Origin: Achromobacter pulmonis
GTDB taxonomy: Bacteria > Pseudomonadota > Gammaproteobacteria > Burkholderiales > Burkholderiaceae_B
Reading direction: 5' to 3'
Assembly: GCF_902859765.1 (NCBI RefSeq)
Contig: NZ_CADIJV010000009.1
Coordinates: forward strand, 62,001 to 126,000
Length of the DNA stretch: 64,000 nucleotides
Numbering within the stretch: position 1 is the first letter of the stretch; each line of letters begins with the position of its first letter. The position numbers were made by a program, and so were the translations under genes. Of this stretch, positions 1 through 11,814 are shown one piece after another. The notes under the pieces were generated by a model. It saw only the letters and a list, made by a program, of their open reading frames with translations, did not search any database and had not been told where the DNA came from.

Positions 1-30
1 CCGATCGGTATCGACGTCAAGAACCCATGA
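1..30 (+). CDS. C-terminal end of an upstream gene (partial)
   Basis: The first bases read in frame as PIGIDVKNP followed by a TGA that overlaps the ATG of the next gene (ATGA). This fits the last codons of a gene that enters from outside the window and is translationally coupled to the TetR gene. Nine residues are too few to name the product, and the reading frame is supported only by the overlap geometry. Confidence 0.4.
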   Translation, partial: PIGIDVKNP

Positions 31-647
31 CAAGAAAACAGAGCGACAACCAGAACGAGGCCGTGCCCGCCCCCACTCCCGCGCCGCGCGAACGCGTGCT
101 CGCGGCGGCCGGCGAGCTGTTCTACAACGATGGCATCCGGGCGACCGGCGTCGATGCCATCGCCGCCCGCGGCAACACGACGAAGATGGCGATCTACCGC
201 CATTTCCAATCAAAAGATGTGCTGGTGACCGAATGGCTGCGCCAGGTGATCGACGACTACTGGCGCGCGCTCGATGCCATCGAGGCCGCGCATCCGGACG
301 ATCCTCGCGCGCAGATCCTTGGGTGGGTCACCTATTTTTCGGACGAAGCGCGAGCCTGGTCGCACCGCGGCTGCGCGTTCATCAACTCGATCGCGGAGCT
401 GCCCGATCCGGAACATCCCGGCCGCAAACTGATCGAGGAACACAAGGCGCGGCAATGGCGGCGGCTGGCCAGCCTGTGCGAGCGGGCGGGCCTGGCGTCG
501 CCGGAAGACACGGCAAGCGAACTCACGTTCATATTCGAGGGCGCGCAGGTGTCCGCGCAGAACCGGTCAATCCGCGACGCCGACCGGCAGTTGCGGCGGA
601 TCGTCGATGCCGTCATCGCGCGGCAGGCTACGGCTGGTCGTCGGTGA
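27..647 (+). CDS. TetR/AcrR family transcriptional regulator
   Basis: A 206-residue protein with an N-terminal helix-turn-helix of the TetR type at about residues 22-68; the hallmark IYRHF-x-SKD segment of the recognition and following helix is present at about 56-63. The rest is the ligand-binding helical domain. TetR proteins are dimeric repressors that release DNA on binding a small molecule; the ligand cannot be read from sequence. The ATG overlaps the stop of the preceding gene, so it probably belongs to an operon that starts outside the window and may regulate it. It ends one base before the convergent tRNA-Gly gene. Confidence 0.85.
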   Translation: MTRKQSDNQNEAVPAPTPAPRERVLAAAGELFYNDGIRATGVDAIAARGNTTKMAIYRHFQSKDVLVTEWLRQVIDDYWRALDAIEAAHPDDPRAQILGWVTYFSDEARAWSHRGCAFINSIAELPDPEHPGRKLIEEHKARQWRRLASLCERAGLASPEDTASELTFIFEGAQVSAQNRSIRDADRQLRRIVDAVIARQATAGRR

Positions 648-648
648 A

Positions 649-722
649 TGGAGCGGGTGAAGGGAATCGAACCCTCGTATGAAGCTTGGGAAGCTGCCGT
701 TCTACCATTGAACTACACCCGC
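649..722 (-). tRNA. tRNA-Gly (anticodon CCC)
   Basis: Read on the minus strand, the sequence folds as a 74-nt cloverleaf with acceptor GCGGGTG/CACCCGC, a TTCGATTC T-loop and an encoded CCA end (complement of 649-651). The anticodon loop reads CTTCCCAAG, giving anticodon CCC (complement of 688-690). It is very like the single-copy tRNA-Gly(CCC) of other proteobacteria. Confidence 0.95.
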
Positions 723-764
723 TCGGGTGTCGTGCCCCGGCGCAAAACCGGGGCAGAGGCGAAG

Positions 765-770
765 ATTATA
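765..770 (-). promoter_or_regulatory. Probable -10 box of the tRNA-Gly promoter
   Basis: The minus strand reads TATAAT here, 42 bases before the mature tRNA. No good -35 box is visible 17 bases further upstream. A GC-rich hairpin (CCCCGG/CCGGGG, about 735-753) would lie in the transcribed leader. Confidence 0.4.
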
Positions 771-799
771 GCCTGGGTTTTTCTCCCCGGCTGCCGCGG

Positions 800-1789
800 T
801 CAGTTGGCCTTGATGCCCGCCGCCTTCACCACCTTGCCCCAGCGCTCAAGTTCGGACTGGGTGTAGGCGCCCAGCGTCTTCGGCCCCATGAATTCCGCCT
901 CGGCGCCCTGCTCGGCCGCCTTCTTGCGGAAGGCATCGGTCTGCATGATCTTCTGGATTTCACCGGCGATCTTGTCCACCACCGGCGCGGGCGTGTCCTT
1001 GGGCGCGTACATGGCGAACCAGGACGAGACAATCAGATCGGGATAGCCGGCTTCGGCGGCGGTGGGCACGTCCGGCAGCGACGCCAGGCGCGTGCTGCCG
1101 GTGACTGCCAGCGCGCGCAGCTTGCCGGCGGCGATCTGGCCCAGCAGCGGCGGCGGCGTGGTGATGGTCATGTCGACGGCGCCGCCCAACAGGTCGTTCA
1201 GCGCGGGGCCGGTGCCCTTGTACGGGATGTGCGTGATTTGCGTGCCGGCCATCTGGTTGAGCAGCTCGGTGGCGACCTGCTGCAATGAACCGTTGCCGGA
1301 CGAGGCGTAGTTGAGCTTGCCCGGATTCGCCTTGGCGTACGCGACCAGCTCCTTCAGGGATTTGATCGGCAGGTCCGGGCGCACCACCACGACCTGCGGC
1401 GCGGACAGCACATTGGCGACGGGAGCAAAGTCCTTGATCGGGTCCCAGCCGGAGGTCGGCGTGACGTGCGGCGTGATGACCTGGAAGCCCGAGTATTGCA
1501 ACAGCAGCGTGTAGCCGTCAGGCTTGGCGCGGGCCACCGCCTGGGCGGCGATGCCGCCCGAGGCGCCGGGCTTGTTCTCGACCACGACACTCTGGCCCAG
1601 GGCGGCGCCCAGCGGCTGCGCGATGAGGCGGGCGGCGATGTCGGTGGTGCCGCCGGGCGCGGCCGATACGATCAGCGTGATCGGACGGTTGGGAAAATCC
1701 GCCTGCGCGTGCGCGGCGCCGGTGGCGGCCAGGCCCAGCGCGACGGCGGCGCAGGCGCGTAGAACGGGAACGGGACGAAAAGCGGTCAT
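800..1789 (-). CDS. Bug-family tripartite tricarboxylate transporter substrate-binding protein
   Basis: A 329-residue periplasmic binding protein of the Bug/TctC type. A signal peptide ends at about residue 28 (AHA-Q). The mature part has the family signatures PGGTTD at about 45-50, NKPGASGG at about 77-84 and the GYTLL segment after it. Such proteins capture carboxylates for TctAB-type uptake, but no tctA/tctB is nearby; orphan Bug genes are very common in Bordetella and Achromobacter. It is the last gene of an apparent minus-strand operon with a CoA-transferase and an HMG-CoA-lyase-like enzyme, so its ligand is probably the acid they degrade. Confidence 0.9.
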   Translation of the reverse strand: MTAFRPVPVLRACAAVALGLAATGAAHAQADFPNRPITLIVSAAPGGTTDIAARLIAQPLGAALGQSVVVENKPGASGGIAAQAVARAKPDGYTLLLQYSGFQVITPHVTPTSGWDPIKDFAPVANVLSAPQVVVVRPDLPIKSLKELVAYAKANPGKLNYASSGNGSLQQVATELLNQMAGTQITHIPYKGTGPALNDLLGGAVDMTITTPPPLLGQIAAGKLRALAVTGSTRLASLPDVPTAAEAGYPDLIVSSWFAMYAPKDTPAPVVDKIAGEIQKIMQTDAFRKKAAEQGAEAEFMGPKTLGAYTQSELERWGKVVKAAGIKAN

Positions 1790-1858
1790 GCGGTTGTCTC
1801 CTTGCTGTTTTTGTAGGAAGCGCCCGCGGGCGGGCGCGTGGTGTGAATCGGAAAAAAG

Positions 1859-2821
1859 CTATGCCGCCGGCGGCGCGGCGCCGAAACGTTCCGCCAGCCA
1901 GGCGGGCGGCGGATGCGCGGCCAGGCGCGGCCCGGCGCGCAGCAGCGCCGTGGACAGTTCGCGGCCGACCACCGCGGGCAATCCGCGCAGGATGGCGAGC
2001 AGCGGTTCCAGCGACACGCCCGTCCGCACGCCCATGCACTCGAACATGTGGACCAGTTCCTCGGTGTTGACGTTGCCGCTGGCGCCGGGCGCGTAGGGAC
2101 AGCCGCCCAGGCCGCCGGCGGCGGCATCGAAACGGGTGATGCCGGCCTGCCACGCCGTGACGGCATTGGCCAGCGCCATGCCGCGCGTATTGTGCAGGTG
2201 GGCGGTGAGCGCCGTGCCCGGCAGGCGCTGCGCGGCGGCGGCGCACAGCGCGCCGACCTGGGTGGGATAAGCCATGCCGGTGGTGTCGCACAGCGTGATG
2301 CCGCGGGCGCCGGCATCCACCAGACGGGCCGCCAGGTCCAGCACCTGCGCCGTCGGCACATCGCCATCGAAGGGGCAGCCGAATGCGGTCGATAGCGACA
2401 CGTTGCAAGGCGCGCCGGCGCGCGCGGCGGCGGCCAGCACCTGGCTGAGTTCGTCGAACGACTGCTGGCGGGTCATGCGCAGGTTGGCGCGGTTATGCGT
2501 CTCGCTGCACGACATGACCAGGTTCATCTCGTCAACCCCGGCTTCCAGCGCCCGCTCCAGGCCGCGGATGTTCGGCACCAGCGCGGTGTAGATCACGCCG
2601 GGCCGGCGGCGGATGCCCTGCATCACGGCGCCGGCATCGGCCAGCGCCGGAATCGCCTTCGGCGAGGTGAAGCTGGTGACTTCGATGCGGGCGAAACCGC
2701 ACTCGGACAGCGCGTCGATGAAGGCGATCTTGTCTTCGGTGGGCACCATGCGCGCTTCGATCTGCAAGCCGTCGCGCGGGCCGACCTCGTTGATTTCCAG
2801 GACGGGGGAACCGGTGTTCAT
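1859..2821 (-). CDS. Hydroxymethylglutaryl-CoA lyase family protein
   Basis: A 320-residue TIM-barrel lyase of the HMG-CoA lyase/DRE-TIM family, which cleaves 3-hydroxyacyl-CoA substrates to acetyl-CoA and a keto acid. The catalytic and metal residues are visible: R16-D17 in GPRDGLQ, H208 and H210 in AHLHN, and C241 in the loop GLGGCPYAPGASGN with N250. Length matches the family. The neighbouring CoA-transferase would make the CoA ester and the Bug protein would bind the free acid, so the substrate may be a branched hydroxy-dicarboxylate (HMG, citramalate-like) rather than leucine-derived HMG-CoA; no leucine pathway genes are near. Confidence 0.88.
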   Translation of the reverse strand: MNTGSPVLEINEVGPRDGLQIEARMVPTEDKIAFIDALSECGFARIEVTSFTSPKAIPALADAGAVMQGIRRRPGVIYTALVPNIRGLERALEAGVDEMNLVMSCSETHNRANLRMTRQQSFDELSQVLAAAARAGAPCNVSLSTAFGCPFDGDVPTAQVLDLAARLVDAGARGITLCDTTGMAYPTQVGALCAAAAQRLPGTALTAHLHNTRGMALANAVTAWQAGITRFDAAAGGLGGCPYAPGASGNVNTEELVHMFECMGVRTGVSLEPLLAILRGLPAVVGRELSTALLRAGPRLAAHPPPAWLAERFGAAPPAA

Positions 2822-2861
2822 GGCTGCATCCTCGCTGCCGGGCAGCGCAAATTGAAGTGGC

Positions 2862-4055
2862 TCATGCGATCACGCCGCGCGCCCGCAGCGCCTCACGCTG
2901 TTCCGGGCTCAGCCCGGCCGACGCCAGCACCGCGTCGGTGTGCTCGCCCAGCGTCGGCGCGCGCTCGCGCACCGCGCCAGGGTTGGCCGACAGGCACGGA
3001 AACACGGCCGGCATGTCCACGGCGATGCCGCTGGCGGCCTGCAGGCGGGTGATGGCCCCGCGCGCCTGGTAATGCGGATCATGGGCGATGTCGGCCACGG
3101 AATAAATGCGGCCCGCCGGCACGTCGGCTTCGCGCATCGCCTGCAACACCTCGTCGATGCCGCGCTCGCCGGTCCAGGCGCCGATGGCCTGGTCGATCTC
3201 GGCCACGCGGCGGGCGCGGCCATCGTTGTGCGCCAGGTCAGGATCGCGGCCCAGGTCGTCGCGGCCGATGCGGGCCATCAGGCGGGTGTAGATGGCGTCG
3301 CCATTGCCGGCGATCAATACATAGCCATCGCGGCACCGATAGGCGTTGGACGGCGCAATGCCGGGCAGCGAGGCGCCGGCCGGCTCGCGCACGGCGCCGA
3401 ACACGGAATATTCCGGCAGCAGGCTTTCGCTGAGATTGAACAGGCTCTCGTACAGCGCCGCGTCGATCACCTGCCCCTGGCCGCCCCGGGCATCGCGCTG
3501 GTACAGGGCCAGCAGCACCCCCAGCGCGCCATGCAGGCCGGCGATGGTGTCGCCCAGCGACAGGCCGGCGCGCACCGGCGCGCGGCCCGGCTCGCCGTTC
3601 AGGTAGCGCAGCCCGGCCATGGCTTCGCCGATGGCGGCAAAGCCCGGCTCGCGCGCCTTGGGACCGGTCTGGCCATAGCCCGAAATGCGCAGCATGATCA
3701 GGCGCGGGTTCAGCGCGTGCAGCGTCTCCCACGACAAGCCCCACTTCTCCATCGTGCCGGGACGGAAATTCTCGATCAGCACGTCGGCCTCGGCCGCCAA
3801 CTGGCGCACGATGTCCTGGCCCTCGGGCTGGCGCAGGTCGACGCAGACGGATTGCTTGTTGCGCGACTGGGCCTCCCACCATACCGAGGTGCCCTCGTGC
3901 AGCAGGCGCCATTTGCGCAGCGGATCGCCCTGCCCCGGCGGCTCGATCTTGACGACCTGCGCGCCGAAATCCGCCAGCGTCTTGGCGGCGAACGGCCCCG
4001 CGATGAGTTGTCCGAGTTCCAGCACGCGTATGCCGGCGAGTATCTGCCCTGCCAT
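2862..4055 (-). CDS. CaiB/BaiF family CoA-transferase
   Basis: A 397-residue class III CoA-transferase, which moves CoA between carboxylic acids through an aspartyl-CoA intermediate. The N-terminus has the family hallmark (VLELGQ..AGP, about 11-21), and the catalytic Asp is D169 in LSLGDTIAG, the same number as in formyl-CoA transferase. A longer reading upstream of 4055 exists, but the ATG at 4055 is chosen because GGGAGG lies six bases before it and the family homology begins there. It is first in the operon with the lyase 40 bases downstream. Confidence 0.9.
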   Translation of the reverse strand: MAGQILAGIRVLELGQLIAGPFAAKTLADFGAQVVKIEPPGQGDPLRKWRLLHEGTSVWWEAQSRNKQSVCVDLRQPEGQDIVRQLAAEADVLIENFRPGTMEKWGLSWETLHALNPRLIMLRISGYGQTGPKAREPGFAAIGEAMAGLRYLNGEPGRAPVRAGLSLGDTIAGLHGALGVLLALYQRDARGGQGQVIDAALYESLFNLSESLLPEYSVFGAVREPAGASLPGIAPSNAYRCRDGYVLIAGNGDAIYTRLMARIGRDDLGRDPDLAHNDGRARRVAEIDQAIGAWTGERGIDEVLQAMREADVPAGRIYSVADIAHDPHYQARGAITRLQAASGIAVDMPAVFPCLSANPGAVRERAPTLGEHTDAVLASAGLSPEQREALRARGVIA

Positions 4056-4235
4056 GTCGCCTCCCGGGCGCATCCAACCGATGATGGCCGGCAGTGTGCG
4101 CCATCGCCCTCGGCGGCGGAATGGACGATTCGGGAAGGGGGCATTCCCGGATCGAGAAAGCCCGGCGCGGCAGCGGCGGTCCCGGCGTCCGATTACCGGC
4201 CAGTGCAAGGCGCCTCTTTGTCGTGGGGCCTGAGC

Positions 4236-5147
4236 TTAGGCCGTGCCCGGGTCCTGCGCGCCGCGCAGATGCGCCAGCAGCAGCCGCGCCGCCACCGGCA
4301 GCGCATCGGCATCGCGCACCCCGAGCAGCAGCCAGCGGCGCGCCCAGTCGTCGGCCAGGGGAATCAGGCGGATGGGCATGGAGCGCGCATGCGGCTCGGC
4401 CGCCAGGCGCGGCAGGATGCCGACCCCGCGCGTGGCGGCCACCATGCGGCAGATGGCGTCGAAGCTGCGCACCTGGATGCGCAGCCGCATGTCGCGGCCC
4501 AGCCGGCCGCTTTCATCGGCCAGGCGGGTGGCCAGGGACGTGGCCGGCGGCAGGCCGACGTAATCGTAGGCCAGGGTATCGGCGAACGCCACGCTGGCCT
4601 GGCGCGCCAGCGGATGGCGCTGCGGCACGATCAGCACCAGCTCGTCGAGCCGGTACGGCACGGTCGCCAGCCCCGTCGCGGGCGTGCGATCGGCGAACAC
4701 GCCGATATCGGCGCGGTTCTCCAGCACGGCGGTGACGATGTCGCTGCTGTTCTGCTCTTCCAGGTCGATGCGCACGGCCGGGTGCGCTTCCATGAACGAC
4801 GCCAGGTCTTCCGGCAGGAACTGGGTCAGCGACGAGGTATTGGCGGCGATGCGCACCTGCCCGCGCACCCCCCGGGCAAAATCGGACAGGGTGCCCGCCA
4901 TCTGCTCCACCTCCTGCAGCACCCGCAGGGCATGGACCAGGCAGGCCTGGCCGGCCTCGGTCAGCTCGACACCGGCCGCATTGCGATACAGCAGCTGGGT
5001 ATCCAGCGCGGCCTCCAGATCCGAGATCCGCTTGCTGGCCGCCCCCACCGCCAGATGCGACTGGCGCGCGCCGGCCGAGATGCTGCCCTGGCGGGCCACC
5101 GAGACGAAAAGCGAGAGCGTGACGAGGTCGATGCGGGCGATATTCAT
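4236..5147 (-). CDS. LysR family transcriptional regulator
   Basis: A 303-residue LysR-type regulator: winged helix-turn-helix in the first 60 residues ([14 protein letters not shown] .. [13 protein letters not shown]) and a periplasmic-binding-like effector domain from about residue 90. It sits 180 bases upstream of the CoA-transferase operon and on the same strand, which is unusual for LysR genes controlling a divergent target, but it is still the likely regulator of that operon. On the other side it is divergent from trmB. Confidence 0.88.
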   Translation of the reverse strand: MNIARIDLVTLSLFVSVARQGSISAGARQSHLAVGAASKRISDLEAALDTQLLYRNAAGVELTEAGQACLVHALRVLQEVEQMAGTLSDFARGVRGQVRIAANTSSLTQFLPEDLASFMEAHPAVRIDLEEQNSSDIVTAVLENRADIGVFADRTPATGLATVPYRLDELVLIVPQRHPLARQASVAFADTLAYDYVGLPPATSLATRLADESGRLGRDMRLRIQVRSFDAICRMVAATRGVGILPRLAAEPHARSMPIRLIPLADDWARRWLLLGVRDADALPVAARLLLAHLRGAQDPGTA

Positions 5148-5293
5148 GGCGGACGGATGGCGCCAGGCGGGCGCCGCGGCTGCACTATAGCGCGGGCCGC
5201 CCGCGCCGGCCCCGTTGCGTGCACGGTAATAAGTCCCTATTTAATCCCCCAGGCGGACGGCGGCCCGCCGGGGCTGCCACTACAATCCCGCCT

Positions 5294-7035
<1,742 letters not shown>

Positions 7036-7045
7036 GGAGACCGAC

Positions 7046-7246
7046 ATGCACATCACCCTGAACGGCGACGCCCGTGAATTCCCGCTCGACACCACGGTGA
7101 ACGAACTGCTCGAAACGCTGGGCTATGCCGGCAAGCGCGTCGCGGTGGAACGCAACGGCGAAATCGTGCCCAAGAGCCAGCACGCGCAGACCGCGCTGAC
7201 CGACGGCGACCAGATCGAGATCGTGGTCGCGGTGGGCGGGGGCTGA
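7046..7246 (+). CDS. thiS: Sulfur carrier protein ThiS
   Basis: A 66-residue beta-grasp, ubiquitin-like protein ending in the diglycine needed for thiocarboxylate formation (VAVGGG). ThiS carries sulfur for the thiazole moiety of thiamine and normally sits next to thiG or thiF. Here it follows trmB-pip and is closed off by a terminator, with no thiG, thiF or thiO in the window. A GAGGAG ribosome-binding site lies seven bases before the ATG. Confidence 0.9.
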   Translation: MHITLNGDAREFPLDTTVNELLETLGYAGKRVAVERNGEIVPKSQHAQTALTDGDQIEIVVAVGGG

Positions 7247-7281
7247 GGGAATCTCGCCCTCTCCGCGAACGCGCGAATATC

Positions 7282-7315
7282 GCAAAAAGGGCTGCAGCAA
7301 TGCAGCCCTTTTTGC
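7282..7315 (+). terminator. Rho-independent terminator after trmB-pip-thiS
   Basis: A perfect 15-bp stem, 7282-7296 paired with 7301-7315, closed by a GCAA loop, with A5 on the left arm and T5 on the right. It lies 35 bases after the thiS stop. The A/T ends make it look bidirectional, but only the plus strand has a gene ending here. Confidence 0.9.
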
Positions 7316-7471
7316 ATGAATCTGACGAGGGACTAGCAACCTGTTACACGTTAACCCCTCGTCTGGCGGCGACGGGGCGAGTCATAATCGTTGGTGCTGG
7401 CGTTGCCGTCGTCAGGTTGTCGTGTTGTTGTTCTAACGTTGCACAATGCCCTGTGGGGCTGAGGAGGCACC

Positions 7472-7789
7472 ATGAACACCGCCGTCATCATCAACCTCAT
7501 CATCCAGCTTGTCGCCGGCGCCGCCGGCGGCAACGGCCTGGGAAAAATGCTTCAGCAGTTCAACCTGGGGCCTCTGGGCAACACCATCGCCGGCGCGATC
7601 GGTGGCCTGGCCGGCGGCTCATGGCTGGCGCCAATGATCACGGCCGGCGCCGGCGCCGTCGCGGCGGGCAACGGCGCGCTCGACCTTTCCGCGATTGCCG
7701 GCAGCGTGGTCGGCGGCGGCGTCGGCGGCGCCGTGCTGACGCTCATCGCCGGCATCGTACGCAAGATGTTCACGGGCCGCGCGCCCTGA
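7472..7789 (+). CDS. Small glycine-rich membrane protein, unknown function
   Basis: A 105-residue hydrophobic protein. It starts with a membrane-type segment (AVIINLIIQLVAGAAGG) and contains long Gly/Ala-rich stretches typical of glycine-zipper helices, probably two or three membrane passes. A GAGG site lies seven bases before the ATG. It is followed by the LysM/BON gene 46 bases later on the same strand. I do not recognise a named family and cannot assign a role. Confidence 0.7.
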   Translation: MNTAVIINLIIQLVAGAAGGNGLGKMLQQFNLGPLGNTIAGAIGGLAGGSWLAPMITAGAGAVAAGNGALDLSAIAGSVVGGGVGGAVLTLIAGIVRKMFTGRAP

Positions 7790-7835
7790 CATGCATCGCT
7801 CTTTTTCTCACCGCAACATAGATAAAGGAAACACG

Positions 7836-8282
7836 ATGGGTCTGCTCAATTTCATCAAGGACGTTGGAGAAAAACTCTTCGGTGCCAGCGAAGCCAAGGC
7901 GGCAACGCCCGATGAACTGAAGAAAGAGCTCGACAAGCACGGCCTGAACGCGGATGGCCTGCAGATCTCGGTCGATGGCGACAAGGTCACCGTCACGGGC
8001 GAGGCCGCCAACACCGAAGCCGCCGAGAAAATCGCGCTGGCGCTGGGCAATACCGTCGGCGTGGCCGCTGTGGACAACCAGTTGCAGGTCAAGCAGGCCG
8101 CGCCCGAGGCCAAGATGTACACGGTGCAGAAGGGCGACAACCTGTGGAAGATCGCCGAAGCGCAATACGGCAAGGGCCAGGGCGCCAAGAACACCCAGAT
8201 CTTCGAGGCCAACAAGCCGATGCTGACCAGCCCCGACAAGATCTATCCCGGCCAGGTGCTGCGCATCCCGCCGCTGTCGTAA
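7836..8282 (+). CDS. lysM: BON and LysM domain protein (Kbp/YgaU type)
   Basis: A 148-residue protein with a BON domain at about residues 22-88 and a C-terminal LysM domain at about 94-146 (YTVQKGDNLWKIA .. IYPGQVLRIP). This is the architecture and length of the E. coli potassium-binding protein Kbp (YgaU). It has no signal peptide, as in Kbp, so it is likely cytoplasmic despite the LysM domain. The start at 7836 is chosen because AAAGGA lies seven bases upstream; an upstream in-frame ATG has no such site. Confidence 0.9.
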   Translation: MGLLNFIKDVGEKLFGASEAKAATPDELKKELDKHGLNADGLQISVDGDKVTVTGEAANTEAAEKIALALGNTVGVAAVDNQLQVKQAAPEAKMYTVQKGDNLWKIAEAQYGKGQGAKNTQIFEANKPMLTSPDKIYPGQVLRIPPLS

Positions 8283-8350
8283 GCAACAAACGGAATGGGC
8301 CCTTGCGGGCCCGTATCGCGGCGCAGAACCCCCTGCCAGCCGCGATGATT

Positions 8351-8380
8351 TGGCCAGGCGCAATGCCTGGCCATTTTTTT
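8351..8380 (+). terminator. Rho-independent terminator after lysM
   Basis: The stem TGGCCAGGC/GCCTGGCCA (8351-8359 with 8365-8373) has a five-base loop and is followed by T7. A second GC hairpin without T-run (about 8298-8313) precedes it. It separates lysM from the convergent ffh. Confidence 0.85.
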
Positions 8381-8458
8381 AGTGATGATTCCGGGGCGCA
8401 GGCCAGCGGGTCACCGGCAGGCCCGAGCGAGCCCTGCCGCCGGGTACCCGCGTGCCGC

Positions 8459-9865
<1,407 letters not shown>

Positions 9866-9971
9866 GAGAGGCGTTTCCGCTTAAACTAGTTGATTGAACG
9901 GTGGCCGCAGGCGCGGATTGCGCGCTGTCGGGCGGCATGCGCCCCCAGGCCCCATCCAGACAACGGTTTCT

Positions 9972-10814
9972 ATGTCACTTGGCATTGTATTTCACACAGC
10001 GGCCGCCTTGGCGTATGCCGTGCTGGGAGGGTCCCTCTGGATCCGCCTGGCGGGCGCCGGGGAAGTCGAGCAGACGGGCAAGGTCGCCCGCCTGTGCCTG
10101 CTGGGGGCCCTGGTTCTCCAAGGCATCGGGCTGCAACAATCCATGCTGGGAGCGCCCCACCTGTTCATCGGGTGGGCGCTGGCCCTGTCAGCCGCGATCT
10201 GGCTGGGCATGGTCGTCTTCTGGCTCGAAAGCCTGCTGGTGCGCATCGACGGCCTGCAATTGCTGCTGCTGCCGGCCGCCACCCTGGCCAGCGGCCTGGC
10301 CGCCCTGTTCCCCCAGGGCCAGTTCGTGCCCCACGCCGACAACGCCTGGCTGCGCGTGCACCTGCTGATCGCCCTGGCCGCCTACGGCCTGATCACCATC
10401 GCCGCCCTGCACGCCATGCTGATGGCGCTGCTCGACCGCCACCTGCACCGCCCCCTGGACGCCCCCGCCGAACGCAGCATCATCGGCCGCGTGCTGGACT
10501 CGCAGCCGCCGCTGCTGGTGCAGGAACAACTGCTGTTCCGCATCATCTGGATCGGCTTCGTGGTGCTGACGCTGGCCGTGGGTTCAGGCTCGATCGCCTC
10601 CATGAAGCTCACCGGCCAGATCCTGCCCTTCGACCACAAGACCGTCTTCACGCTGCTGTCCTGGCTGACTTTCGGCGTGCTGCTGGCTGGCCGCCATATC
10701 TGGGGCTGGCGCGGACGCGTGGCGCTGCGCTGGACCCTCACCGGGTTCGGTTTCCTGATCCTGGCCTACACCGGCAGCCGGTTCGTGCTGGAAGTCATTC
10801 TGCATCGAGGCTGA
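9972..10814 (+). CDS. CcsA/YpjD-like cytochrome c assembly family membrane protein
   Basis: A 280-residue integral membrane protein with about eight predicted helices. Conserved histidines lie in the helices around HLLIALAAYGLITIAALHAML and HKTVFTLLSWLTFG, as expected for the haem-handling CcsA/CcmC superfamily. The neighbourhood (next to ffh) is that of E. coli ypjD. YpjD-type proteins have no proven role in cytochrome c maturation. The start at 9972 is chosen because the upstream 26 codons encode no membrane segment and overlap the ffh promoter region. Confidence 0.85.
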   Translation: MSLGIVFHTAAALAYAVLGGSLWIRLAGAGEVEQTGKVARLCLLGALVLQGIGLQQSMLGAPHLFIGWALALSAAIWLGMVVFWLESLLVRIDGLQLLLLPAATLASGLAALFPQGQFVPHADNAWLRVHLLIALAAYGLITIAALHAMLMALLDRHLHRPLDAPAERSIIGRVLDSQPPLLVQEQLLFRIIWIGFVVLTLAVGSGSIASMKLTGQILPFDHKTVFTLLSWLTFGVLLAGRHIWGWRGRVALRWTLTGFGFLILAYTGSRFVLEVILHRG

Positions 10815-10815
10815 C

Positions 10816-11082
10816 GTGGGCAAACTGCTGTTCTGGATCGTCATCATCATCGGCGTGCTGTTCGTGGCGCGCATCGCCGGCCGCATGGCCGCCGCCCGCC
10901 AGGAGTCCCCCGCCGCCGCCAAGCCCCGCGCCAAGGCCAGTCCGCCCGCCGCCGGCGCCCCCGAGGCCATGGTTCGCTGCGCCCACTGCGGCATCCACCT
11001 GCCGCGCTCCGAAGCCCTGTTGCTGGGCGGCCAGACCTGGTGCAGCCAGGAACACGCCCGGCTGGGACCGGCGGCGAAGTAG
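10816..11082 (+). CDS. PP0621-type small membrane-anchored zinc-ribbon protein
   Basis: An 88-residue protein with one N-terminal membrane helix (about 4-20), an Ala/Pro-rich linker, and a C-terminal metal-binding knuckle: C55 and C58 (CAHC), then C76 and H80. It starts with GTG one base after the ypjD-like stop, so the two are coupled. Function is unknown; the layout suggests a small zinc-binding domain held at the inner membrane. Confidence 0.8.
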   Translation: MGKLLFWIVIIIGVLFVARIAGRMAAARQESPAAAKPRAKASPPAAGAPEAMVRCAHCGIHLPRSEALLLGGQTWCSQEHARLGPAAK

Positions 11083-11217
11083 GCGGACACGCGGCCGCGC
11101 CAGGGCTCGACGCGGCGCCGCCCACACCGCGCCCGGAGAGCCCTTATCGGCCCTCCACCCGTCCCTCCTTCCAAGGCACGGCATAATGCATGTTGGATAC
11201 CAACCTGCTTTCGTCCC

Positions 11218-11796
11218 ATGCCTCTGCTTCTGGATCGACATGGCTGGCTGGCGCCGGCCCCGGGTGTTTCCCGACAGCCCTCCCCCAACTGCGATGCGCG
11301 TCCGCGGGATGCCCAGGTGTCGCTGCTGGTCCTGCACAACATCAGCCTGCCCCCTGGGCGGTTCGGCGGCCCCGAAGTGGCCGGCCTGTTCCTGAACACG
11401 CTGGATCACGGCTCGCATCCCTGGCTGGAACGCCTGCGCGGCCTGCGGGTGTCGGCGCATTTCTTCATCCGCCGCGACGGCCGCATCGTGCAGTTTGTCT
11501 CCACCGACGCGCGCGCCTGGCATGCCGGCGTCTCGCGCTTCGCCGGCCGAGAGCGCTGCAACGACTTCTCCATCGGCATCGAACTGGAAGGCACCGACAC
11601 CCTGCCCTACACTGACGAACAGTACCTGACGCTGCGCCGACTGACGCCGGTGCTGCGCGCGCGCTATCCCCTGGCGGCCGCCTGGGGCCACGAACACATC
11701 GCCCCCGGCCGCAAGACCGACCCGGGGCCCGCTTTCAACTGGACGCGCTTCGGGCGCGACAGCGGCTTTGCGCGGCGGCAGTTGCCGCCCGCCTGA
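11218..11796 (+). CDS. ampD: 1,6-anhydro-N-acetylmuramyl-L-alanine amidase AmpD
   Basis: A 192-residue cytoplasmic zinc amidase of the amidase_2 family that recycles peptidoglycan by cutting anhydroMurNAc from the stem peptide; loss of AmpD derepresses ampC beta-lactamases where ampR is present. Zinc ligands are visible as H40 (VLHNIS), H158 (WGHEH) and D168 (KTDPG), with catalytic K166. No signal peptide, as expected for AmpD rather than the periplasmic AmiD. No ampR/ampC lies in the window. Confidence 0.95.
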   Translation: MPLLLDRHGWLAPAPGVSRQPSPNCDARPRDAQVSLLVLHNISLPPGRFGGPEVAGLFLNTLDHGSHPWLERLRGLRVSAHFFIRRDGRIVQFVSTDARAWHAGVSRFAGRERCNDFSIGIELEGTDTLPYTDEQYLTLRRLTPVLRARYPLAAAWGHEHIAPGRKTDPGPAFNWTRFGRDSGFARRQLPPA

Positions 11797-11814
11797 CCCC
11801 TACAAGGAATGGTT

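Noticed and set aside
8298-8313. GGGCCC hairpin after lysM as the terminator
   Set aside because: It lacks a T-run; the hairpin at 8351-8380 with T7 is the better candidate.
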